From Chinchilla lanigera (taxonomy: Eukaryota; Chordata; Mammalia; Rodentia; Chinchillidae), in the NCBI RefSeq assembly GCF_000276665.1, contig NW_004955463.1, positions 14,257,325 to 14,321,324 on the forward strand: a DNA stretch of 64,000 bases. Direction: 5' to 3'. The position numbers and the translations under genes are program-made. The notes under the pieces were generated by a model. That model worked only from the letters and a program-made list of their open reading frames with translations, made no database searches and had not been told where the DNA came from. This document shows, in pieces, positions 56,107-64,000 of the stretch (positions are counted from its first letter, which is position 1; each line of letters begins with the position of its first letter).

Positions 56107-56246
56107 GGTCCAGGACTAGGGAGACTGAGGTGATTGCGAGTTTGAGTCCGGTGTGGGCAATTCAGCGATAAGCTGTCTCAAAAAATCAGGGCTGGGGATG
56201 CAGCCCAGTGGTAGAGCGCTCTTGAGGTCAATGCCCAGTACTGAAG
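56107..56246 (+). mobile_element. B1-dID dimeric SINE, 5'-truncated
   Basis: gtccaggactagggagactg...gataagctgtctcaaaaaat, then ID half (gggctggggatgcagcccag...caatgcccagta). It lies at the edge of the CpG island. Confidence 0.82.
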
Positions 56247-56606
56247 ACAGAAAAGTGAAAGCTGTGACGTTAGGTGCGGGCCGGCGCTGCGGCCGCGGTC
56301 AGAGCGGAGTCTGGGAGAGGAACAGGTGCTGGCAGGAGAGCGCGCCTGGTGTGAGCAGCTGAGGGGCGGGAGGGAGGCGGGGGCTGCGCGGCGGCGGCGG
56401 GGCGCAGCCGGGTCACGGAGAGGGGTGCTCGCCCCTGGTCCTGGAAGACAAGTCACCCCTTGGTTGTTGGACGGCGTGAAGATAAGCGCTCCTCCTCCCA
56501 CAGATGAGGGCTGGGGAGGGTGAAATACTCGCCCAAGCCCCGCACCGGCTGGGGCTCGGGAGGGCGGCGGTTCCCCCGGTCCCCGGGGCGGCCGGGCCGG
56601 GCGGGC

Positions 56607-56876
56607 NNNNNNNNNNNNNNNNNNNNNNNNNNNNNNNNNNNNNNNNNNNNNNNNNNNNNNNNNNNNNNNNNNNNNNNNNNNNNNNNNNNNNNNNNNNNNN
56701 NNNNNNNNNNNNNNNNNNNNNNNNNNNNNNNNNNNNNNNNNNNNNNNNNNNNNNNNNNNNNNNNNNNNNNNNNNNNNNNNNNNNNNNNNNNNNNNNNNNN
56801 NNNNNNNNNNNNNNNNNNNNNNNNNNNNNNNNNNNNNNNNNNNNNNNNNNNNNNNNNNNNNNNNNNNNNNNNNNNN
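56607..56876. other. Assembly gap, 270 N
   Basis: A run of 270 N within the CpG island, typical of a GC-rich dropout. Apparent long frames across it are artefacts. Confidence 1.
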
Positions 56877-56917
56877 AGGTCGCGCACAGGCGGGCGCGTC
56901 GGAGCCGGTTCCGAGCG

Positions 56918-56994
56918 ATGGGAGGCGCCCACTCTCAGACCCCGAGGGGCCCGGAGCCCACCGGGGAGAGGCCCCCGAGACCCCGAGAGACCGC
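56918..56994 (+). CDS. Candidate first coding exon (25 codons plus 2 bases), product unknown
   Basis: The ATG at 56918-56920 sits in a strong context (gcgATGg) in the CpG island. It reads MGGAHSQTPRGPEPTGERPP and a further RPRET, and reaches a GTGAGT donor at 56995-57000; without splicing it would stop at a TGA at 56996. Gly2 and Ser6 fit the N-myristoylation pattern MGxxxS, suggesting a membrane-anchored protein if it is real. I do not recognise the protein, and no downstream exon is visible. Start and exon are predictions; a non-coding first exon is the main alternative. Confidence 0.35.
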
Positions 56995-57274
56995 GTGAGT
57001 CCCAGCGCCCCGCCCGGGCCGCCTGGGGTCGCCCACCGCGTGGCGCTGCTCGGGGCGGAAAGAGGGGGCGCCAGGGGCGCGAGCGCGCGGGCCGGGCTTG
57101 CGGGACTCCCGGGACCCACGCGACCCGACTTTCTCGGGGCTTGTCCAGGCGGGAGCACGCTCGCGTCCCGAAGGGCTGGAGACCGCAGCCGTGCGGCGCT
57201 GGTGGAGGGCGTGCGGACTCCGAAACTCAGCATTGGGCGGCTAGGGGACTAGGAGTTTGAACGCGGTGCCTGCA

Positions 57275-57545
57275 GCTCCCGAGAACTCCCTCTCTTGTTT
57301 GCTCGAGAGCTTCACGATGACCTCAGAAGAAGGGCTGTATTGTAGCAGCAATTAGGCTTTTGTTCCGAGACGGCAACAATTGGGGACGCCGAGTACTGTA
57401 ATGCAGGCTGTGCGGGGAACAGAGAACGGGCTCCATGGTCACGCGTCTTGATAGAGCGAGGGCATGTTGATAACCCCTTGAGAAGTCAGGCTTTATTTTA
57501 TTTTATTTTTATTTATTTTGAGAATTCAGGCTTTAAATGTTTAAT
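57275..57545. other. Sequence downstream of the CpG island
   Basis: CpG falls off by ~57440, followed by a T/A-rich run (tttattttattttatt). No exon is recognised. Confidence 0.35.
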
Positions 57546-57561
57546 TAAAAACTTTCAGACG

Positions 57562-57734
57562 AAGCTGGGCGTGGTGGTGCACGCCTGTAATCCCAGCCCT
57601 CGGGAGGCTGAGGCAGGAGGATGGCTGTGAGTTCGAGGCCAGCCTAGGCTACAAAGTGAGCTCAAGGCCAGCCTGAACTGCATAGCGAGACCTTGTCTCA
57701 AAAATACCGAAGAAGCAAAAGAAACAAAAAGAAC
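57562..57734 (+). mobile_element. B1 SINE with perfect 13-base target-site duplication
   Basis: aagctgggcgtggtggtgca...gaggccagcctaggctacaa...aaggccagcctgaactgcat and tail, flanked by aaactttcagacg at 57549-57561 and 57735-57747. Near-consensus, so recent. Confidence 0.98.
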
Positions 57735-57899
57735 AAACTTTCAGACGGCACGTGTCTAGCAGGTCAGGCCATGCCTAGGTATCCAGACTCTACTTTAATT
57801 CAGCGAATATCAGAACAGCTTAGTTTGAGAAAGACACACCCGTCACATAGGCAGGTTGGGCCCGGGGTGGGCTTTTTAATCATCTTTTCAATGCAAAGT

Positions 57900-58008
57900 A
57901 GCTTCCTGAGTATCCAGATACTAGAGATGTTATTTGTGCCTCCCAACAGCTACATACTACCAAAATAAATTTAACTGCATATACTGCAAACATGCACAAT
58001 AAAAAAAT
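57900..58008 (+). mobile_element. LINE-1 3' tail fragment
   Basis: aactgcatatactgcaaaca plus tgcacaataaaaaaat matches the 3' terminus of the L1 at 54480. Only the extreme end is present. Confidence 0.5.
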
Positions 58009-58039
58009 CTGAATCTAGTTCAAGCAGCTTATTCCTGAT

Positions 58040-58245
58040 AAGGATGGCTGAGATTTATTGCACGTGTAAGGTATACCAAATACCTCTAAATACTTGTCAT
58101 TTAATGCCAAACAACACGGTTAGTTCCTGTTATTATCGCTGTTTTACCAGTGAGGAAACTCAAGCACAGAGAGGTCAAATCACTTGTCTAAGGTCACTCA
58201 GCTAGACAGTGCTGAACCCCAGATTATATGACTCTGGAGTTTATG
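58040..58245 (-). mobile_element. MIR
   Basis: cctgttattatcgctgtttt, ccagtgaggaaactcaagca, cagagaggtcaaatcact and gtctaaggtcactcagctag are the reversed MIR core and right arm in order, the best-preserved MIR here. Confidence 0.85.
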
Positions 58246-58249
58246 AAGG

Positions 58250-58495
58250 AGCGGCCTTCCACCTGGGGGTTGGGACTATCCTAGGAAACAAATTTTTATT
58301 TTAGTTGGGAGAACACCACCCCCTTTTTTCCCTTAGTTTTCCCAAATAAGGGAGAAATCTGAGCTAGTAATGCTTAATACCTGAAAGATGAAGTTGTCAA
58401 AAGTCATTTAACTTTAGAAAGACAAACAGGAGAGAATGGAACGCCCAGAGGAAGTTAGGAGGTTTGGAAGCAGACCACTTCCAAGTGCTGCTTTT
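58250..58495. other. Unassigned sequence
   Basis: Nothing recognisable. Confidence 0.35.
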
Positions 58496-58499
58496 CAGC

Positions 58500-58600
58500 A
58501 GCTGGAGTCTTGCACCTTCCTGAGCGTCTCCTGTCTCATTTTGTGCATGTGTAAAATGGCAGTGATAGTACCTGCTTCATAGGCTGACATAGAGTGTGTG
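58500..58600 (+). mobile_element. MIR remnant
   Basis: gtctcattttgtgcatgtgt, aaaatggcagtgatagtacc and tgcttcataggctgac fit the MIR right arm. Confidence 0.6.
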
Positions 58601-58604
58601 TCTG

Positions 58605-58985
58605 TGACTCACAAGTCACAGGCTTATCTCTGAGCAATACAGTGTATTGTTTTGGCCAAGGATGAAAGTTGAGAGCAGGGAATGTGCGGCTAGGCTCACT
58701 ATGTAACTGGACGGTGAGTAGTGGGATCACTGGCTGACATCGAGCTGAAGAGACAAAGTCAGCACATGCAAAGCAGAGTGTTCAGCTGTTAGAATGTTAA
58801 ACTATCAGTCAAATCCTCAGTTCTCAGGGTATTAATCCTCATTGTTTCCAGTGGTTTGGCAATATTCTCTTTCTCTGGTGAGGTTCTGTCTATACTGCAC
58901 ATATTTAGCAAAACTTGCCTAAAAATGACCAACATAAATCCCTATCTTTGGCCTAGGAGTATAGCCCTTCGTTTCTCAAGTGGAA
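58605..58985. other. Unassigned sequence
   Basis: Nothing recognisable. Confidence 0.35.
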
Positions 58986-58991
58986 GAAGAT

Positions 58992-59064
58992 GTGCATAGG
59001 GCTCAACGGTAGAGCATTTGCCTCAAATGTACAAGGCCCTGGGTTCAACCCCGGTATCACAGAA
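58992..59064 (+). mobile_element. ID SINE, + strand
   Basis: catagggctcaacggtagag...caaggccctgggttcaaccc...cggtatcac. Confidence 0.75.
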
Positions 59065-59069
59065 TGAAT

Positions 59070-59695
59070 CAAACCCCATAAATGCATGTAGCCAGTGCTG
59101 AGTTTATTAATCTTATTGGAGCGTGCAGGCTTTTCTTCATGTACCAGGTAAAAGACCCTTTAGAAAGATGAGATTCCACAACTGCAAAAGCAAAAGTATG
59201 CATTTTATCCATGTCCTGCCTTGTTCACATGCACAAGCCACAGGTCTCTCCAGGGTCCAAGGAAGGGGGGATTCAGTGCTAATCCTGCTTGCTGCAGACT
59301 TCCTGCCGGACGTGTGACTGTCATGGATAACAGTGACCTCAAGGAAGTCCTCCTACTCAGGCTGGGCAGTTTTGAAATTTATTGTTCCTTTAAAGAATAA
59401 CAAACATGAAAGTCCCATGAATAGTGTATTCATGCTGGGCGCTTCTCTTTTGAGGGAGAAATTATGTTTCAGAATGTTCAACCTCTGTTTCAAACTAACT
59501 TAATCAGGTACTAAAATGAACCAGATAAACCTCTCGTACAAGAGCTCTATTGTGAAGTATAAACAAGTATAGCTGTAAGTGGGAGGAAATATCTGATTTT
59601 AAGATAAAATTTATTATTATTGTAAAGTAGCTGCCAACCTTCTCTAAAGTCAAGGAAACGAATGTCCAGCTTTGGTAACAGCCGGGACAGACCTG
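59070..59695. other. Unassigned sequence
   Basis: Nothing recognisable. Confidence 0.35.
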
Positions 59696-59696
59696 T

Positions 59697-59722
59697 GTGT
59701 GAGAGAGAGTGTGTGTGTGTGC
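59697..59722 (+). repeat. (GT/GA)n microsatellite
   Basis: Short GT and GA repeat block, tgtgtgtgagagagag then tgtgtgtgtg. Confidence 0.85.
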
Positions 59723-59769
59723 CTGCGTGGATGCACACTCACTGCATTTATTCAAGGAGGTGGTGCAGT

Positions 59770-59945
59770 GTAAAGAGAAAGGACAGAAACTGTGGAGTCA
59801 GGGAGACCTGGGTAGAATTTCAGCCAGATGCCTTATCAGCTTCCCAGAGGAAGCACTGAAAATACAGTTATTTAAACTCTTTTAAGTGTGTACATTTCTG
59901 CATCTTTGAAACAGCATTAATAACCACATCTACTTTAGGGAGTAG
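59770..59945 (+). mobile_element. MIR remnant
   Basis: gtggagtcagggagacctgg, aatttcagccagatgcctta and ttctgcatctttgaaacagc, then attaataaccacatctactt follow MIR in order, with a disrupted centre. Confidence 0.55.
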
Positions 59946-59949
59946 TGTA

Positions 59950-60195
59950 TATTATTAGCACAGCACCAGCACTTCAGAAGGGCTCCCTACATGAACCGTT
60001 ATTCACGAATGTATGCCTGTGTGGATCTATGACCTGAAACCTTAGCCAGGCTCTTTGGCAGGTGTGTCCGTGAGTGAGGTGGTGTCTCTTCTGAAGCAAA
60101 CCTTGATTTATGTGCTAATTCTGCAAAGCTCTTTCAAGAAGAAAGGCAACCACCAGAATTAAAGTTTTCTTTTGTCTTTTCTTTCTCTGGCTCTC
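59950..60195. other. Unassigned sequence
   Basis: Nothing recognisable. Confidence 0.35.
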
Positions 60196-60204
60196 ATTTT
60201 CTAT

Positions 60205-60394
60205 ATGTGGTATTGGGAATTGAACCCAGGGCCTGCACACTGAGCTACGTTCTCAGCTTTTTTTTTAAATTTCAATTTTGAGACAGAGTCTCATTAAGTT
60301 ACTAAGTTGCCCAGGCTGGACTCGAACTTTTGATCCTCATCCCTCAGCCTCGTAGAGTGCTGGTATTGCAAGTGTGTGCCACCACCTCTAGCCA
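60205..60394 (-). mobile_element. B1-dID dimeric SINE, minus strand
   Basis: Reversed ID half (gtattgggaattgaaccca...tctcagc), T-run, reversed B1 half (gagacagagtctcattaagt...ccaccacctctagcc). Confidence 0.92.
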
Positions 60395-60397
60395 CTT

Positions 60398-61365
60398 GAG
60401 TTCATTTTTTCCTCAGTTACTTTTCATTTTTTCAGAAGTTGTACTACCAAGAGGACGGAAGTGTATTTGGGGATATGGTAGTTTGGTGTAAATGTCTGAA
60501 ATCACTAATTTCCTAGTTGATCATTTCCAGCTGTACGATCCAAATAGGTTTTCTAAAAGTAGTAAATAATTTGTAGTGAACTTCAGAGAACGGCATAAAG
60601 CAGAGCCTGTGATTCACAATTCAACTAGACCTCATTTAGGCTTGTCTGCCTGGGATGCAGTTGTCAATTCTTAGTTAATTTTTTAGACCAAATTTGTTTG
60701 CATTTAGAATTTCGTATATAGTGGAGTAGGTCAGTGGACATGTCAGGGGGAGTTTCTAAAGTCTTGTGTTGTTTTGCCTCCTCTGAAGGAAATCAGGATA
60801 GGGTGCCCTGGAGAGCAGCAAAGACCCTGACAGCCATGCTGCAGCGCCTCCTGGGTGGGTCCCTGATGTGGACAGAAAGGTGCTGGCCTTGAAGTTTTAG
60901 ACCCAAGGAAATGCAACCGAAAACAAGGAAACTCAGGGAGCACCAAATCCTAAACCCACTGCTTTCAGATTCATAGTGTTTGCCGCCGTCACACTATACA
61001 CTTTTGTTGGCATTAAAAAAATGTCAGATCTCATTTACCATAGAAGCTTTTCAAATGGCCATGTGAACGTTGTATACAATTAAAGAGAGAAATTAGAAAA
61101 AAGTTGGTGGAAGAGTTCCAGAAAAACCAGCTGTATGAAGAAAAGTTAAAAGACTGAGCAGTACTGAAGTTGGGGCAGTGGTTAAAAAGACGCAGAAATA
61201 CGTACTTTTGAGGGGTTGTTGGCTGGCTCCATCTCTGGTGAAATCAGCCTAAAAGGAAATGATTTGAATTGCCTGAAAAGGGGATTATTTGTCTGTCTAC
61301 ATTAAGTGTAGACATCACAGCTTCTAGACCACGATGGTGATGGAGGTAGTGAAGAGAGTTCCAAA
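60398..61365. other. Unassigned sequence
   Basis: No recognisable exon. The minus-strand frame at 60743-60946 is short and unrecognised. Confidence 0.35.
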
Positions 61366-61367
61366 GG

Positions 61368-61501
61368 TAAACCAGGTGTGGCGGTCTGTACCTGTAGCGC
61401 CAGAACTCTGGGAGGCTGAGGCAGGAGGATCACAAGTTGAAGCCTATCTTTGAGACCGTGTCTCAAAGTAAAAAGGCTGGGGGTGTAGCTCTAAAAAAAA
61501 G
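61368..61501 (+). mobile_element. B1-dID dimeric SINE, 3'-truncated
   Basis: ccaggtgtggcggtctgtac...gggaggctgaggcaggagga, linker, and the first bases of an ID half (aggctgggggtgtagctc), then A-run. Confidence 0.85.
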
Positions 61502-61504
61502 GCA

Positions 61505-61985
61505 ATAAGGTAAGAAGAATCCCTCCCTGAAAGGCATTAAAAAGTAAAGCAGGCCCTCATCAAGTTTGGCTGCTGGAAGGAATTCGGAGAGGTTAGCTCA
61601 ACAGTTCCTTCCTCCCCTCCCTTAGCTTTAGTGGCCAACTGTGCCGAAGCCCTGTCCTTACCCCACAGCCTCTTCTGCCACCTGGCACATTTCAGGATTG
61701 AAAATCAAGAAGCTAAATGAAAAAAATAACTAAGGGCACAGCTGCTGGTGTTCTGAGCATGGGAAGTGGGTTATCTGAAGTCAGATTGGTCAGCTGCCAG
61801 CGTGGACTGTGTGTAGCTTGAATTGTTAACCCACAGCCAGGACACGAGCCGCACCATCCTGCTGGCCACAGAGGCCCCTCCCTTTTCTGACTGATGTGGG
61901 CACTTTTTCTTTTCCTGTTGTGGTGAGGGATATGTAGCATAAACATTCCCAACTTTAACCATTTTTAAGGGTCCAGTAATATTAA
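61505..61985. other. Unassigned sequence, possibly old L1 at its right end
   Basis: 61940-61990 (cccaactttaaccatttttaagggtccagt in outline) resembles the L1M 3' UTR on the minus strand, and may belong to the L1 at 62760. Confidence 0.35.
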
Positions 61986-61999
61986 GAATATTGTACAAT

Positions 62000-62172
62000 C
62001 AGGCATGATGGCACATGCCTGTACTTCTAGCTACTTGGGAGGCTGAGACAGGAGAGCTGCTATGAGTGCAAAGGCCAGCCTGGGCGACATAGTGAATTCA
62101 AGGCCAGCCAGCACTACATAGCAAGACCCTGTCTTAATTATAATAAAAATGTAAAAGCCAAAAGAAAAGAAA
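62000..62172 (+). mobile_element. B1 SINE with 10-base target-site duplication
   Basis: caggcatgatggcacatgcc...ggccagcctgggcgacatag...aggccagccagcactacata and AT-rich tail, flanked by attgtacaat at 61990-61999 and 62173-62182. That word is itself a palindrome. Confidence 0.96.
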
Positions 62173-62185
62173 ATTGTACAATTGT

Positions 62186-62253
62186 GTGCCATGGCACCTG
62201 CCTGTAATTGGGACCCTGAGGCAGGAGGTCACAAGTGTGAAGCCAGCCTGGCT
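62186..62253 (+). mobile_element. B1 SINE fragment
   Basis: gccatggcacctgcctgtaa...ctgaggcaggaggtcacaag...agccagcctggc. It is cut by the next LTR. Confidence 0.75.
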
Positions 62254-62256
62254 GTC

Positions 62257-62640
62257 TTTGTTACTTTCTCTCATTGCTGAGACAAAATACCTAACACTCA
62301 AAGTGAAGGAGGAAAGTTTTATTTAGCTCATAGTTTGCAGAGACTTCAGTCCATAATCAGCTGGCTCTGAGGCAGGGTGGCATGGCAGAGGGGCATCACA
62401 GAGGAGAAATAGTTCATGGTAGGCAGAAGACAGCAAAAGCAGGCAAACAACAATAGCAGCTTGTTTCTGCTCCTTTTATATATTCTATCTAGGCTTCCCT
62501 GCTTAGGGTGGGTGTCAGACCAGTCAGTGGATTGATTTAGTAATCACACATCCTTAACCCCAGCATCATACAGTCTAGATCCAGCTAAAAACACTCACCT
62601 CTGACTTCATGAGGCTTTAGGGGGACACAAGCCATCACAC
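62257..62640 (-). mobile_element. MaLR-type LTR
   Basis: Starts tttgttactttctctcattg and ctgagacaaaatacctaaca, ends acacaagccatcacac. Same family as the others, inserted in a B1 fragment. Confidence 0.8.
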
Positions 62641-62671
62641 TGGACAACTTAACACAGCCCTGTCTCAAAAA

Positions 62672-62748
62672 GGGCTGGGGATATGGCTCAGTCACTGGTG
62701 AAGTGCTTGCCTAGCACATGAGACCCTGGGTTCAATCCCCAGTACTGC
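62672..62748 (+). mobile_element. ID SINE, + strand
   Basis: gggctggggatatggctcag...gcctagcacatgagaccctg...caatccccagtactgcac. Confidence 0.9.
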
Positions 62749-62762
62749 ACGCACGCACGCAT
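62747..62762 (+). repeat. (ACGC)n microsatellite
   Basis: Four units of CACG/ACGC in a row, at the tail of the ID element. Confidence 0.8.
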
Positions 62763-62769
62763 AGACATT

Positions 62770-64000
62770 CACACTCATGTACAAAGAACATATACAGTCA
62801 TGGCCACTGCCCATTTTGAGAACTTCTTCATTACCCCGAACGGAACTTCTGTACCCACTAAACAATGGATTCTCATTTCCCCTCCCCTAGCTCTTGGTAA
62901 CATTTAGCCTCCTCTGTGTCTGTTCACCTATTCTAGGTCACTCATACAAGCAGAATCATACAGTATTTTCCCTTTTGTATCTGCTTACTTTACTTAGGAT
63001 AGTATTTTCAAAGTTCATCTGTGTTGGAGTGTGTATGAGAATTTCATTCCTTTTTATGGTGGAATAATATTCTGTGTGCCCTACCTTGTTTATCCAGTCA
63101 TCTGTGGATGGGCACAGCTTGCCTTCATGTTTGGCTATTGTGAATAATTCTGCCGTGAACATTGGTGTACAAGAGTATGTGAAGCTCTGCTGTGAGTTGT
63201 TTTGGATGTATATATAGGAGTGAAATTGCTGAGTCATATAATTCTATGTTCAGCTTTTTGGGAATCACCGAACTGTTTCCCACCATTTTATAGCATTGTG
63301 TATTCCCACCAACAGTGTGTGAGAGTTTGAGTTTGTCCTTCACCTATACTTGTGATTTTCTGTTGTTTGTACATAGCTATTCTATGGGTGTGAAGAGATA
63401 CCTCATTTTGTTTCAATTTTCAGTTCTCTGAGGAATGATGTAGGATCATCTTTTCCTGTGCATACTGGCCATTTCTGTGTCTTCTTTGGATGTCTGTTGT
63501 ATAGTGTTGTTTTTTTTTTTTTTTTTGAGACAAAGTCTCACTATGTAGTTTACGCTGGCTTTGAATTCACTGTGTAGCTCAGGTTGGCCTCGAACTCAAG
63601 GTGACCCTCCTGCCTCAGTCTCCCAAGTGCTGGGATTACAGGTGTGCACCACCATGCCCGGCTCATTTGTCTAGTTTTGAATTAGGTTTCTGTTGTTTTT
63701 TATTGAGTTATAGGTGTTTGTTCTTTATATATTCTGGATATTAATCCCTTATCAAATATATGATTTGCAAATATTTTCTCCCATTCTATTCCATTATACT
63801 ATTTGATGGTGCCTTTGATGCATAAGTTTAAAATTGTGATGGAGTCCAGCTTATCTATTTTTAGTTTTGTTTCCTGTGCTTTGATGTCATAGCCAAGAAG
63901 TCCCTACCACATCCAGTGTCAGGAAGGAGTTCCTCTATGTCTTATGCTAAGCATTTTTAGGGTTCTGGTTCCCAGGTGTGGGTCCCTGGTCCATCATGAG
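62770..64000 (-). mobile_element. LINE-1 3' UTR and distal ORF2, runs off the window
   Basis: cacactcatgtacaaagaac, cattttgagaacttcttcat, ggtggaataatattctgtgt, gtattcccaccaacagtgtg, tctttatatattctggatat and caaatattttctcccattct are the reversed L1M 3' region in order. It is interrupted by the B1 at 63509. Two overlapping minus-strand frames (62956-63237, 63125-63343) are broken ORF2. Confidence 0.9.
63509..63663 (-). mobile_element. B1 SINE in L1, minus strand
   Basis: T-run, gagacaaagtctcactatgt...cgctggctttgaattcactg / ggttggcctcgaactcaagg...accaccatgcccggct. Confidence 0.97.

Larger units (their letters stand above)
56255..57270 (+). promoter_or_regulatory. CpG island, candidate promoter and first exon, with assembly gap
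   Basis: Very dense CpG and G/C-rich runs (gcgcggcggcggcggggcgc, gcggccgggccgggcgggc) on both sides of a 270-N gap (56607-56876). GC-box-like ggggcggg sites are present. This is the best candidate promoter in the window, and the exon below is inside it. Confidence 0.8.

Noticed and set aside
56178..57233. A 351-codon open frame (-) and other long frames across the CpG island
   Set aside because: They cross 270 N and GC-rich DNA with few stops. No domain is seen.
62956..63343. Frames resembling a small protein (-)
   Set aside because: These are fragments of degraded L1 ORF2.
1..64000. CRISPR array, bacterial operon, phage or plasmid features
   Set aside because: The window is mammalian nuclear DNA. 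No repeat-spacer array or compact operon occurs.

Overview
This is a stretch of mammalian nuclear DNA, almost certainly from a rodent. It is crowded with 7SL-derived B1 SINEs (with the internal near-duplication typical of rodent B1), tRNA-Ala-like ID SINEs, and dimers of the two (B1-dID, a B1 left half followed by an ID right half). B1-dID dimers are known from non-murid rodents. The B1 and ID consensus forms fit a beaver or kangaroo-rat type lineage (Castorimorpha) better than mouse, rat or squirrel, but that is only an impression from the repeats. There are two runs of N: exactly 100 N inside a (CCTTT)n tract, and 270 N inside a CpG island.

I found no intact protein-coding gene. The clearest gene-derived sequence is a nearly full-length processed pseudogene of septin 7 (46486-49073, + strand), with 5' UTR, intronless coding region and about 1 kb of 3' UTR. 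It landed inside an older minus-strand LINE-1, is flanked by a 13-bp target-site duplication with one mismatch, and was later hit by an ID SINE that has its own perfect 18-bp duplication. The best candidate for part of a live gene is a CpG island at about 56.25-57.27 kb. It holds a short coding exon (MGGAHS..., a possible N-myristoylation signal) ending at a consensus GTGAGT splice donor. A second, smaller CpG island lies at about 31.87-32.18 kb.

Layout: 0-9 kb, LTR fragments of ERVL/MaLR type with B1-dID and ID SINEs. 9-17 kb, a solo LTR with target-site duplication, SINEs and simple repeats in otherwise unrecognised sequence. 17-21 kb, the gapped (CCTTT)n tract, then GC-rich unique DNA and an AT-rich stretch that may contain a conserved noncoding element. 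21-24 kb, a MER2/Tigger-like element containing a duplicated tract. 26-29 kb, mariner transposase remnants, an L1 3' end and an LTR. 30-38 kb, the first CpG island, several MIRs and a Tigger-like DNA transposon. 38-40 kb, stacked LTRs. 41-44 kb, mostly unique. 44-51 kb, the composite L1 with the septin 7 retrocopy and two LTRs. 51-55 kb, B1s and a plus-strand L1. 55-58 kb, the second CpG island. 58-64 kb, MIRs, B1s, an LTR and another minus-strand L1 running off the window end.

The interest here is mainly evolutionary: nested insertions whose duplications let the order of events be read. I see no sign of an undescribed functional system and do not claim one.
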